DNA of 64,000 nucleotides, from the NCBI GenBank assembly GCA_028274465.1, contig CM051458.1, forward strand, positions 37,300,744 through 37,364,743, given 5' to 3'. Below, in pieces: positions 10,701 through 22,420 of this stretch (within the stretch, counting starts at the first letter, position 1; every line of letters starts with the position of its first letter). A model generated the notes under the pieces. That model made no database searches, was not told where the DNA came from, and was given only the letters and a program-made list of their open reading frames with translations. Origin of the DNA: Plantago ovata (lineage: Eukaryota > Streptophyta > Magnoliopsida > Lamiales > Plantaginaceae). The translations under genes were made by a program, and so were the position numbers.

Positions 10701-13700
10701 AAAGAATTAAGGGAGATTTTGACTATATTTCCTCCACATGGGATGTCCGAAAAAAGGTATAGAAGGCAGCTTTAACTGAACAGATGATTGACCTGGATCA
10801 TTGGAGCATGCATAATCTTCCATGATTTCAAAAGCATCATGGAGCTGGCAACACCAACCGAAACATTCCTGATATGTTTAAAAGACTTTTAAGTTGGTGG
10901 ATAAAGTAAAATACAATATCAAAACTCAAAAGTAATTAACAAAAACATTTCAGTTCAACCAGGAGTTTGTAGTTGTTAAAGAGCTTTAGGTTTTGGTTTA
11001 AATTTGGACGGAGCTTGTAAGAGCTAGTTTCTTCCCTTCAGGGTTCCTTCGTCTCATTGTAAATTGATGTCTCCTTTACTCACTATTCCAATAACATTAA
11101 AGAAATTTAGCTTTCACTACACAAAAATATCCTCCTTTTGGCATTTGGCTATCCTCTACTATCATATAATTCAACTCACAATAAAGTTTCTATGCACCTA
11201 CGTGACCAATAAAGAACAAGCAACCTAGACTACAGAAACGAATACGATAACAAACTTTAGGCGTGTCAACAGCCACTAACTTCCACTCCCTCAACCTTGC
11301 ACGTTAAACAATCCATCCATTATGTTCTTCAGCTATGCAAGACTTGAGCAGCACGTCAGGATAAACCTAACAGACTTAAACAACATTTGGTATAAATTAG
11401 GTTTGGGGAGAAAGACAAAACTTGGACAATGTTGAGCTAAATGTTGTCCCAACATATATCTCAACATAGTGAGAGAATTGCCAGTATTGACACTAACCTA
11501 ATGAATAGTATATGCATTAATTAGTAGATTTACTATTGACTTAAGTGTCCAGCACTTGTCTATTTATACTTGTATATTGTTATGAAGAATAAAAAGAAAG
11601 ACACAATGTAATCCTTAACACCTCCTCCCCATACTTTCTACAGAAAAGATAATGGATTGTTAATTAGACAATAAATATATAATAAATGAGGGGTGCAATG
11701 GGTATCACATCATTTAAATTTAAGTAAATCACTAGTATTTTACAAAAAATTATCTCACTAAATATAGCATGATGTCTTTCGATTAGCACAAAAAATGATT
11801 TTCTGTGAAGTAAATTTAAAGGCTACCAAGAGTTGTAGCAAATGAATAGCAAATGAAAAGGAATAATACGTTGCTTTTGACCTGTCACCATCAGTAACTC
11901 TCTGGGAGGCAGATGCATCCTCTGGCACCTCAAGATCATTCTACAGTAAGATATATGCTCGTTATAAGGTCAGGAAACTTTTCTGAACAATCAGAAAAGA
12001 CAGTCTAAACAAACAACCTGTACATGCGCAGTAGTACCAGTATCATCACTTTTACCAATAATGTGCCCTTTGATCTGTTGACGCTTCTTATCAATGCATA
12101 TAGCTAGCTGAGAAACATGATAAAGATTTGCATAAATGAACAAAAATCAGGCCATTTTGCCAAATAGACACTGGGTGCGCACTAGTAATCTGCAAACCAT
12201 GTAAACCTCATTACAGTAGTGCTACAGTCTCAGACCTAAAAGGCACAAAAAAAGGTGCGAAGTCCGTAGGTTTGAACTTGAGATCACGGGGATATAGTTG
12301 ATAATAGTTAAAGCGAAAAGTCTGAATGCTGTAGTTCCAAACATTACTGTGCAACAAAAAGGTTTCTCATACAGGAACATCTCATTAAAGCAAGGGGTTC
12401 TAAAATTCATTAGCTTTTAGTCTCCTTTGTCCCAGACTAAATGCCACATATTCCATTCTTATTTATCCCATTAAAAATGTCCTGTTTTATTTTTGGCATG
12501 TTTTACACCCATATGCACCAATATATTCCCTCTATCTTTACCCTATGGTTTAAAAGCCAGAGGTTGAACCGGCCACCCCCTAAAAAGGTCAAACCGGGGT
12601 CAGACAGGTTCAATAGTATGAGCTGGTCCTGTAAATACACCCACACATTTCCTCTGTCCCATTAAATTTTGCCATTTCAGGCATCCTGTTGGAGAACTTG
12701 GAGTTGATATGTTTTTTTTTTTTTGGTAAGTGTTAACAAGTTCATATCAATTTTATATTCTTTAGTTACCCAATATTTGAAAAATCAACACACCTAATAA
12801 ATTAAAAGCAATACTCACTACCAATATAACACAATATTATAACCATTTCATTTAATGTTTGTGCAAAAAACTCAAATGTATCAAATGAAACAGGACGGAT
12901 GTAGTATGGGATCCCATGTAGTATAACATCACCTTACTTAAATTAGAATAGAATATTTAACAAGAGAAAAATGTTAAATTCATTCCTAAGTCATAACCTA
13001 ATTATCTACTAACAAAAGGCCAAAAGGGGTATTTAAATTATCATGACAATAAAAACCTAGTGAAATGATACAAGCTGCCGCCTTCTTGCTTATTATTATT
13101 ATTTCATCATTCTCTCTCTCTACATTACTCCCTCCTAAGTCATCAAAATAAAACAGAGGTTTAATTCACTTCTTTAACCTTCAATGAAAAGTAATTCTTT
13201 TTTCTAGTGAAATGAGATGTGTTGTACTTGTACATGAAGGTTGAAGATGAAGCCATGGCCAAGAGAGTAGATCAAGCAAACGTAAGGACACAAGAAGTCA
13301 GCTAAAAGGAAGCTGAAGAAGGAAGAAGTTTGCATTTTGCGAAACCACCCTCAATAGTGGGGTTTCTGCAAGAAAATCCCTCTTTATTTTTTTCCTTTTT
13401 CTTCATTGTTGAATTTTAAGGACAAAACCGCCAGAACTGACAGTTAGCCGTTTTTTAACGGTTCTGGCTGTTTTCCAGCCTCCCGGTCAGATGGCAGTTT
13501 TAGGCATCTATTGAGCCGCTTCAAAATGGCTTTCCAGCTGAGCCGGTATAACCTGCTTTTTAAAACATAGCTTTTACCTTAATCATCGTTTCCAAACTAA
13601 ATGTGGCATTTGAACTGGGAGGAGATAGTAATATAATAGAGGTCATGCAAGAAGAAACGCGACAAACCATATGCAGTTTCTGATTTATGAAGCAGGTGGA

Positions 13701-16700
13701 TAGGTCAATACGGCCTGAAGATACCATTCTTGGTAATGGTTGTGATTCTTCCCAGCACCAACGAACCTCTCGCACAAATTCTATCCAGAGTACTGCGAGG
13801 GCTAATGAGAAATAAAAGAAATTGGTAAATTTAAACTGATATAGCACTGAGTCACCAGAAAATCATCTAGGGCCATACCACGTATATTGCAGTTGCCAAA
13901 CCAAAGAGCATGCAAACAGAACTGTGCAAAGAGAGACTCAAGCGGAGCACCTTTGATTGCTCGAGAATTTTTATGCTCTCCCAAAGATAAATCAAATTTA
14001 GCCTCCCTAACTGCACGAGAGGAAAACAACTAATTTAACAGCACAACACCCAGATGAATACAAAAATTGGAATGTCACCCTAAGCCATGCATCTCTTTTT
14101 CACTTCTTTTATGCAGCGATGCAACGAAAAATATGGTAATTTACTATACCTCCTCAACAAAATGCCCAGTATGGTTCTTACATGTGAGGGGTGAATTATA
14201 TTCTTCTTTTGTAGTAAGTATTTGTTAATTTTCATTTACTTGATTGTTGCTCTGAATTATCCAAGTGACCAAGTATGCACTTAAAGTACCAGAAATTATA
14301 ATGTCAGAAGCATAATTGAACCTAAGACAAACTTTCATGCTATAAAACTAAGTGGCCGCCGGGAAAAAGAAAAAATTAAAAAAAAAAAAAAAAAAGGAGA
14401 TGGGAAAAGGAGTACACTCACCTTCATGAAACAGATCTTTCAGCAAACGATCAAGAACTGTTGGTGGAGGTACAATGGCAGAAGACTTTAAAGTTTCAGA
14501 ACCTGAACTTTCGACTGTTACATACATAGGCAGATTGAAATATGTAACTAGAGATAAAATCGTTAAAGTAGAATATTAACTGAAGTATTGTTACTCGCAA
14601 ATATAGCAATTCCCATTTGATACAAGAAGATATGCAGAATATAACTCACGAACCAGACACAAAATCCTCCACGAATTGTGCTTCCGATGACATATCTAAT
14701 GCTTTCACCAAAAGATGCAACTGTGACGCAAATCCAACAGCGTTTCCATCAGATATTCCACTGCAAAGAATAATAGATTATGAAGAACATGTAATTTGGT
14801 TTAGCAATTGCTACAGTCTAATGATATTAATGAGATGCGAATAAAGCAATAAAGCAAACAAATCCCATCCCACATAGAGACAACAACCTTAAGGTTTAAC
14901 AGTACAGCATACTGTGAAAGTAGGGCTGCCAATAGGTCCTGATAGGTTTAATCCAGATCATATCCTTGTTGATTATGTTAGAATTTTAGCAAGCCAAAGG
15001 TGGTTGTCCATAACTTTTGTATTCTCCAAATTATAGCTAATTTACGAGATAAGAAACTGTGGAAATTTCTAGAGCCATATGTAATAGAGGAAAAATCACA
15101 TCATAAATTTTGAGTTTGAGGTTCCAGTAGGATTGCTTGACGATTATACTAAACAATCTACTTAGTATTATGAGGCATTGGATAAGTGTCAAGAACATCT
15201 ATCTGATATTGCTCTATATATTATTGAGAAGACTTGTTGGCAAGTTCAAGATCTCTTTTCTGGGCCCAACAATACACTTTTATTGGCTCAAAATATTCGA
15301 TAAACTCAATTTACTCAAACTATTGTCCAGTTGTTGTTGTTGTTGTTGTTGTTCGTCAAACCTATAATGCTCCATAACCATAATGCATCTTTTATTTAAA
15401 TCCCCAACGAGTCACCCAAACACACAGAGCACATCCTCATGTGGAACATGTATAAATATTTACAAACACGTTAGAAGGCATAGCTGACTTCAGATATGCA
15501 TATCAGTTTTCTTACAGGTGCTGGGAAAGACTTGGATACAAGAACCAGCTATCCGCTTCCACAGGTGAGGCATTTTCAAATTCAGCCATATCAAGAGAAC
15601 TTTCGGCTGTTATCTCAGACCATATAGCAAGCAATTCAAATCCTGCACAATGTTATCCAACCTAATTCATATAGAACTCATTCAATTAAAGAAATTCTAT
15701 TAAATACAGGAATGTTTCAAATTCTAAACATGGTCTCCATTGTTCAGTAAAGGTCTTTATTATTTTGCCCCATTTGACTTTCTTTTGGGCACACTTATTA
15801 AGGTAGTGAGAGCATAAGATGGATAAAAGTTGTACGTGGGATAGTAATTGAATCACCTTTGGGGGTATTTCTCTAGAATAGCTTTTTTTATTAGTTGAAG
15901 AAACTGTTTTCTGGAAATAATTATTTTCTGCTTTTGCTACAGTGAAGCAAAAAGTAGAGAGATGTTCCTAAGTAAAACTTCAATATTGTTAACAAAATGT
16001 ACTTTTTATTCAGAAAAACACCTATATTTTTAATTAAACACCTTATGTTCTCGTTAATAACATTTATGCTTGTAGGTCTATTTTTAACTTTCACATAGAC
16101 CTTCCCCCACGAGACTCGCTCAAAACAATTATCTACAAAATGTGCTGGACTTCTTCATTTTCTTTTAAAAAAATTTTAAGAGTTCTCGCCTGGTGCTCAC
16201 CTATTAGTTTTCTTTCACGGAAGCTTCTCCAACGGAATATTCCATCATGATCTGACCATTACTTATCCAATTCCATCATGATCTGACCATTACTTATCCA
16301 ACACTAAAATTCACATCGCAAAGATGAGAACAATATCCCCATCCATGTCCGACATAATTTTCCTCAATTTCTGGTCTGCAAATTCACTTCAAATAACATA
16401 AGAATCAATCTTCGATTCGGGAGAAAAAACTTGGTGGAGGGCGAGAAGTGTCCACAAGAAACTTCACACATTTTCGGGTGGAGTATTCCGTCTGAGAACC
16501 TTTGTGAATAAAAATAAGCAGTGAGCACCCGTTGTGGAAAGACTTTAAAAGTCCGGTACTTTTCTGGAATTACCCAACAAATTTTCATATATTTTTTGGA
16601 ACTTATAAGCAGAGAGATATTGACCTTTAACAGGGTCCTCTACAGAGTACCACTCACTCCATGGACAGTCATCATCCCATTGCATCTTTCCACGGGCAAT

Positions 16701-19700
16701 GCTCTCAAGGTTTTCGCCAGACTCTATGCCAGCATCAGCTTCAACAGTATCCTCATCATCATAGCTAGGGGTTTTGTAGGTTAACTTCATCTTAAAATGG
16801 ACCTTGAAATTATGCATCGACAAATCCACTGTAGTATAAGCCTTCATTATGTTTGAAAATGCAATAAGTTATTGGCAAAAAAAACAGTTATTAGCAATAA
16901 AAGCATAATCAGTCATACAACTCAAACTTCCAGAAAATGAAAACTTGCTATTAATGTAGTCTGTCATACAGCATCTATGAGCTAGAGAATAAATAACAAT
17001 GCATATGTTAAGTTACCAAGCTTTAGGAATATATGGTTAACCAGCCACATTCTCTGACAAATAATACAGTAATAACAACTAAGCCCTTTACATCACCAAT
17101 CTGTTACAGGTAACCTGAATCCCACATAAAAGTTAAGGGTGGCCGAGTGGTAAGGGTGTCGGAGTAACACAGGAGAGGTCGGGGTTCGAACCCCGACAGA
17201 GGCATAAGGTGGTTATGAGGTTGGTATAGACATGTTTGGAGTTATATGGTGGTAAAGGAGTAGTGTAGAGTAGTACGGTAGTTAGGAAAAAGTGAATCCC
17301 ACATGATTAAAGCACCTTTTACATGAGCCGTACTTCTATACACATTCATTCTTCTTATCTTGATCAAAAGGTATCATAAAATATACATGCATCCAGCACT
17401 TCTAAATTACTGGACCAGAGTCACCACACCCATCAAATTTTATTTTTTTGAGTACACGTATGACACTCAATGACACATCGTTCAATTAGAATCTTCTACT
17501 GTTCACCAAAAACCCAATAAAGCATGTTTATTTCTGCTAGATGACTTTCTAACATGAGCTCGACATGTCTACCTCAGACAGAAAAAGTCTAATAGAACTT
17601 CATAACTCTTCTCCTTCAAACTTACCGAATTTATGGTTACAATCACATTGATTTCTCATTTCATAATTCCATTTGAAACAGCTACCATACATTATGTTGT
17701 TGATATACCCTCTAAATATACAGACTATGTATCAAAATTACTCCTCTCCTAATACTGTTACAAATTTAAGCCTCTTTGATAAACGATTGAGAATTAATAA
17801 ATAATAATAAAATTATAAAAAAAATAATAAAAAATAAACATGCAAATTGTGCAAATTGGGTTACGTAATCAATTGTCAAGACATCTGGAACTATCTAATC
17901 AGGATTCCACTAAATTTTAAACCTCTCAAAAGTAAAAGGGAAGCTATAAAATTTGACAACCAACTAAAAACTAGGTATTTAGTTGCCAAATATGTAATTT
18001 GATGACTTACAAACTTGGAAACAAATAGCTCGTACAATCCCTCCAAATGCATAAGCTTTATTGGAACCTGGCTACCAATACGGTCAGCTTCAAACCTTCT
18101 AGTAAAATCTGTTCCCATATTTTGAATACCTATAAAGGCTTTACGTGAAGGGTCATGAACTGGAACAAATGCAGGCCACAAGCTGCAAACAATGAGTGTA
18201 ATAAGAATAATTACTTCAAGTGTCACATCTGAAGAACTGTAGTATAAGAGAAGAACTCAAATAAGACATGCACTGGATCTCCTGGCCCAAAATGTAAGCA
18301 TTTAAAAGACTACAATCATTTAAATACCTTTCTATTTTAAATGCTCATAGTGCTATTGAAGAGAACTAGAACCGTCACCTAATCATCACTAACACACTAA
18401 TTCAAATAATTTAATCTCGAGATTGGAAGATTGAGATACCAAGTATCTAACTCACCCACTTCGGGTATCCACAATCATGCGGGATTAAATTGACTACAAA
18501 TCGGATATAAAGCCACATTACTCAAGAGGTTCCTTAACCCATTTATCTTAGAAGTGATGATCTTTACTCCTAGATCTTATATAAATCAACAAATCTTGAT
18601 GGAGACAAACAGCCAATGGCCCCTCAAACAATTGTGTGTGTGTGCGCGCGCGAGTGTGAGAGAGAGAGAGGAGAGAGAGAGAGAAGAGATTTAGTTATCA
18701 AACCATGAACAATTAGACAACGCAATGGCGACTGCACTGAGGAGTTTGCTAGCTTCTGGGGCATCTAGAACGACACCACTTGCACTTTGTGGAGCAATCA
18801 CCTGTATTTCATGTATGAGATACCAAGCAGAGACGATAAAATTATCCAACAAGTAAAAAGATTAGGCAGATGGGGGGGGGGGGGGAGCTGTAGGCATAGA
18901 AGCAAAGGAGAGCAGGAGGGAAGACTGACCAAGAACTGCTTCACCCCGAACGTGAGCTGCAGATCATGCAAATTTCGATTCCAATCAGAAAATTTACCTG
19001 AAAAGCATAATTACTGTAATATATATACACCACACACACATAAATAAAATTAGTCATGGTTGAAAATCAACAATACCATCATCAGTTGTGTCAAAACAGT
19101 ACTCCATGCAATAGTTTTTCGTTGCATACTTGAACTCAGATTTGACCGTAAACAAATCTTTCGAAAGGTCCATCTGGACAGCTCCCTTTGACTATGATTA
19201 AAAAAAAAAAAAGAAAAAAAGAGATAGTAGTTAGGGAACAACGCCTCCACAAAAGTGATTCTGCCACTTATCAATGTAGTAAGTATAACTAAGAAATTTC
19301 TGTTTACTTTTGGAATAATAGGATCCTAAAACGAGTGTTTTCATGCATTTAATTACTGAAATTCAAAATGTACAATATTATAGGAAATGTTGACATGTTA
19401 TACAAATGGATACTGGTATAGGAAACAAACAACTTATAGCCTAATTCGGCGAGGTACATACCCGTAGGTTGTTGGGTCCATCAGCAAGCCAGTGTCTACA
19501 TACTGACTCTATCTCAGAAATGAACCTAAAATATGTAATTTAACTATTGAGTTAGTGTGCTGCCATTGCATCTTAATATTATGCCAAAAAATAAACAATA
19601 AAAAAAATAAAAAAAGGCGTAGTAACATACCTCTCCCAGGAAGATGCAAGAGTAAAATCATCAAAATGCTCAAACTGATAAACAAAAAAATTGCATCAAA

Positions 19701-19821
19701 CACTTAAAAATTGTAAAAATGAAAAAAAGGACAAAATAATCTTAGTAATATATACCTCTTCTTCTTGTTCTACATTATCATCATCATCGAGTATGCTCTG
19801 TAAATTGGTAGTTGACGCCAT
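7713..19821 (-). CDS. RAB3GAP1: Rab3 GTPase-activating protein catalytic subunit, 22 coding exons, one apparent frameshift
   Basis: Inferred coding exons, first to last: 19756-19821, 19631-19674, 19462-19525, 19077-19191, 18930-18997, 18704-18801, 18011-18182, 16625-16841, 15516-15642, 14654-14760, 14422-14514, 13879-14010, 13668-13801, 12018-12107, 11882-11940, 10793-10868, 10623-10694, 10043-10082, 9014-9276, 8624-8801, 8324-8534, 7713-8009. All have GT-AG borders and about 907 codons in total. Motifs shared with animal Rab3GAP1 include DDFTLASSWERFISEIE (near residue 27), LWIEFVREVRW (near 440), MTEDMHEERLQASEALGDSF (near 560) and DMSAFKAANSD followed by EDFIRWHSPKDW. The Arg of FIRW (about residue 610) aligns with the catalytic Arg of the human protein as I recall it. 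With its non-catalytic partner it should stimulate GTP hydrolysis on Rab GTPases, and in animals it also activates Rab18 at the ER. Phases fit everywhere except exon 21, which is one base short. As written, translation stops at 8455-8457, after about 764 residues. This is an assembly error or a real lesion. Confidence 0.93.
10128..10294 (-). mobile_element. tRNA-derived SINE, copy 1 (in a RAB3GAP1 intron)
   Basis: Read on the minus strand, it has a tRNA-like head with an A-box-like gtggcgagtgg and a B-box ggttcgaac, then a tRNA-unrelated body and an A-rich tail (the T run at 10128-10134). It is flanked by a 17-bp target duplication (actgccaattttcaatt at 10111-10127 and 10295-10311). Length is about 167 bp. 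It belongs to the same family as the copy at 17128. It lies in the intron between coding exons 17 and 18 in the gene's own orientation. Confidence 0.85.
12648..12907. mobile_element. Possible Stowaway-like MITE
   Basis: An AT-rich segment bounded by cctctgtcccattaaatttt on the left and, inverted, by atccgtcctgtttcatttga on the right. The ctccgtccc-like termini resemble Tc1/mariner Stowaway MITEs. The inverted match is imperfect and a TA duplication is not clear, so this is tentative. A similar motif, tctcctttgtcccagactaa, occurs at about 12421. Confidence 0.3.
15331..15354. repeat. (TTG)n microsatellite
   Basis: About seven uninterrupted TTG units in the RAB3GAP1 intron between coding exons 9 and 10. 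Confidence 0.9.
16240..16301. repeat. 31-bp tandem duplication in a RAB3GAP1 intron
   Basis: Two perfect head-to-tail copies of a 31-bp unit starting ttccatcatgatctgaccat lie at 16240 and 16271. The perfect match indicates a recent duplication. No known motif is seen. Confidence 0.9.
17128..17292 (+). mobile_element. tRNA-derived SINE, copy 2 (in a RAB3GAP1 intron)
   Basis: The head carries the A-box tggccgagtgg and B-box ggttcgaac, spaced as in a class II (Ser/Leu-like) tRNA, followed by gaggcataaggtggttatga as in copy 1. A 12-bp target duplication, tgaatcccacat, flanks it (17116-17127 and 17293-17304). It lies in the intron between coding exons 7 and 8, opposite to the gene. The tRNA part has lost a full cloverleaf, so this is not a tRNA gene. 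Confidence 0.85.
18633..18692. repeat. Compound GT/GC/GA microsatellite
   Basis: A run of gt units passes into gcgcgcgcg and then into a long ga tract, in the intron just downstream of coding exon 6 (18704-18801). A separate run of 14 G residues lies at 18872-18885 in the neighbouring intron. Both are candidates for length variation. Confidence 0.9.
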
Positions 19822-20095
19822 GTAAGAGACACGTAGCAACAATCTCAACTCCAAATTTCCATGTCTATCTAAAGATGAGTAATCATCGAGGAAATTGTCA
19901 AATTGACAACTGAAATTCAATTCAATTCAATTTCGTTATGCTGAATAATCAAAAGATCGGAGTGATGGCCGGAGATCGGAGGAGCTAACCATTTCGTAAA
20001 TCAGGTTGCACTGTTTTGTTTTTTTTGTGTGGGTGTTATATCAAAAATAGGGTTATTCGCAAAATTACCCCCATTCTTGAGTCTATCAGACTATA
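19822..20095 (-). promoter_or_regulatory. RAB3GAP1 leader and promoter region
   Basis: The sequence upstream of the chosen ATG (19819-19821). An earlier ATG at 19918-19920 is in frame with no stop between, so a 33-residue extension is possible. I prefer the downstream ATG because the extension does not resemble the family and the downstream start matches the animal N-terminus in distance to the first conserved block. No strong TATA box is visible; an AT-rich stretch lies around 20030-20050. Confidence 0.45.
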
Positions 20096-21629
20096 GTGCA
20101 TGTTTGGTTAAAAAACACCAATTTGGAGATTTGGGAGAATGGATTTCAGCCCATAATTTTATTTGGACTTGTGGAGGGATTTGAGTGTATCAAATCCTAC
20201 CAATTGTTGTTTGGTTGATATTCCACAAATAGAGATTTCGAGCCATTTGGAATGAAATAGCTCGTTTGGTTGATGAGAGATTTGTGACGTATTTCGGACT
20301 CCGTGCGAGGAATTTCATAAGTTGTGTTAGGTAGTTATAATTACCTAATTAGATGTACAAAAATACCCTTTTGGCTGAAATTATTTGTTCTTCAAAGGGA
20401 GGCATATTGGTCAATTAGCATTTTTTAATTTTCTCTCCAATCTCTGTATGTTGGATTTGTTTTGAAGGTTATGTTTAATGATGCAATAACTTGGAACCAA
20501 TTTTAACATGAATATAGATTATATATAATAATTCTAACTAGTAGTATATGTAACAACCTTAAAATTAAAAATTGAAATCACAATCATTAGTGAAAAAACC
20601 CATGTTAAAATATAATTGTCATTAAAAGTACTTGAACATTAATTATCCACATGAATCTTAATCACCATTACCATTGGTTGTGTATGCAAACATCATATTG
20701 GAGTACTAAACATCCCACAAAACATAGAAACACATGAAAAGTTTTTTGTTCCACACATTAGTTCTACAAACTAGATAAAGCATAATCAATCAAAAGCCAC
20801 ATGAGTTCAAATACTTATCAGACCACAAAAGATAGAATGGGACAACATGGTTCAAAAGCGGAACGGGATGACTTGAGTATGGTTCGGAAGCGAAAATGGC
20901 ACCATAATAGTAGCATGATTAGTACTTATCCAAATAAAACATAACCACCAGAAATACTAGAAATATTATAGCAGGTACTTAGCCTATTGAAATATTTTGG
21001 TAGAGCACAAAAAATTCAGACATAATAATGAAGTGACAGGGGCATATGTTAAAATGGTAATAATGTTTTAAATATTTTTTATTATTAAATAAAAATTAAT
21101 GATAACATAAATTGTAATATTGATATAAAATATATTTTAGACTTTTTTTTAAGTTTAATTAATTAAGAGAGAATTAGGAGTCCGGGATGGGGTGTTCCAA
21201 ACATAGCCAAGAGTGGTCTCTATTTATAGATCTCGAAAAAATAAAGTCGTTGGTGATTTTTATTTATTTTTTACATTTTTATTTTCCAAATTATGACCGT
21301 TTTAAGATAAAGGGTGTCGTCGATTTCCTGTGTGAGCAGGCGACATATTGTTTGTTGTACGTTTGTGGTTTTCTCGTGATTGTTTACTAATGACGAGGGT
21401 AGGGAAGCAATTTTGGTTTGGACATGAAATCTCCATTTGAGGGATTTCACAAATACCTACTCCAACTAGGTATTTCAAACCCACAAAAATACAAGAGCCC
21501 TCACGTGGAGGGATTTGTGAAATCTCTGGCCCGACGAGCCGAAGACACTGTTACCAAACGAGGTATTTCGAGAGATTCGGACAAAAAACACCCCAAATCC
21601 CTCCCAAATACCTTATACCAAACATGCAC
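20096..21629. mobile_element. DNA transposon derivative with terminal inverted repeats, 1.5 kb
   Basis: The ends are inverted copies of gtgcatgtttggt (20096-20108 and 21617-21629). The similarity continues inward loosely, with several further cgtttggt / accaaacg repeats near both ends. No transposase frame is present, so it is non-autonomous. The TIR style resembles PIF/Harbinger-type elements, but no clean 3-bp TWA duplication is visible. Both flanks carry a similar gagtct-agacta sequence (about 20080-20094 and 21632-21645), which may be target-site or ancestral sequence. It fills most of the spacer between the two divergent host genes. Confidence 0.6.
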
Positions 21630-21639
21630 CTAGAGTCTC

Positions 21640-21901
21640 TAGACTAGATCACCAAATACGGTCAGATCCATGACCCTCTCGATACAGTACATGTTTGTGA
21701 TTTTTTTTTTTGCACAAACATGATGTGATGGTGTGTGTAGTAGTGGGCTCATCTGGGTTATGCAGCAGCTTTAATTTGAATTTCAAATGAGAAATATAGC
21801 CCAAAATGTTCTATATATACTGCTTCTTATTCTGAGACAAATTACAAGTCCAAAGCCCAAACAACTAGCCCAAGAGTAGTAGCCCAGCGGTCTTTACGTC
21901 A
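21640..21901 (+). promoter_or_regulatory. Promoter and leader of the small plus-strand gene
   Basis: A TATA-like ctatatatactgc lies at about 21811-21823, some 80-90 bases before the ATG at 21902. Several agccca / tgggct motifs occur at about 21745-21890. These resemble the site II elements of plant housekeeping and plastid-related promoters. The motif assignment is by eye. Confidence 0.5.
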
Positions 21902-22080
21902 ATGGCTTCCATTCTATCTGCTTGTAACCCTCCTGTCTTTAATTTTTCGTCCAAAGAAAAACCTGCAAACACTTCCAATCAAATTGAATTAAAGCTTGTG
22001 TGTTGTGCTGGGGATGACACGACAATGTTCTCATTATCAGAGATTCCTGATTTCGCCTCTATGGTCATGAAATTTCAAGG
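21902..22080 (+). CDS. First exon of an unidentified small gene, possibly plastid-targeted
   Basis: The ATG at 21902 opens 59 codons (MASILSACNPPVFNF onward) that end at a donor-like caag/gtaacg near 22080-22085. The N-terminus is rich in Ser, Ala and Asn and poor in acids before residue 30, as in chloroplast transit peptides. I do not recognise the protein. The intron would contain the whole Athila-like element at 22421-28757. A candidate last exon begins after an acceptor near 28829 (phase-compatible, ending within about 20 codons). A second acceptor before 28975 gives an immediate stop. If the intron is spliced the gene may survive the insertion. Confidence 0.45.
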
Positions 22081-22420
22081 TAACGTCATTTCTTTTGCAC
22101 TATTTCGTATGGTTCTATTGATAATTGCAATGTGTAGCTGTGTCTGAATGAAGTCTAAGTTTGATGGAATCAGTTCAGTTCGTCAGTGAAGCATGTTAAA
22201 AAACGACTGCTATTCCACTGGTACTCGTACTCAACACAGATAGATTAACTAAAATAATACCGAGTAAAGGATGATTTGTTTTTCTATTTTCAGGGTTTAC
22301 CCAATTGTTTTAGTTTTCCAATTCTGAATGTCAAAATTGCATGTTTTCAATAAACTAAAGTACACATAGTTTTGGTTCTGTAATGTTTGGCTTTTATTTA
22401 CTGTAATTTTGGTTGATGAT

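Noticed and set aside
17132-17200. Possible tRNA gene (A and B boxes present)
   Set aside because: No complete cloverleaf or acceptor pairing; flanked by target duplications and repeated at 10128-10294, so it is a SINE head.
21187-21390. 67-codon plus-strand frame
   Set aside because: Falls inside the inverted-end DNA element, with no conserved motif or promoter.
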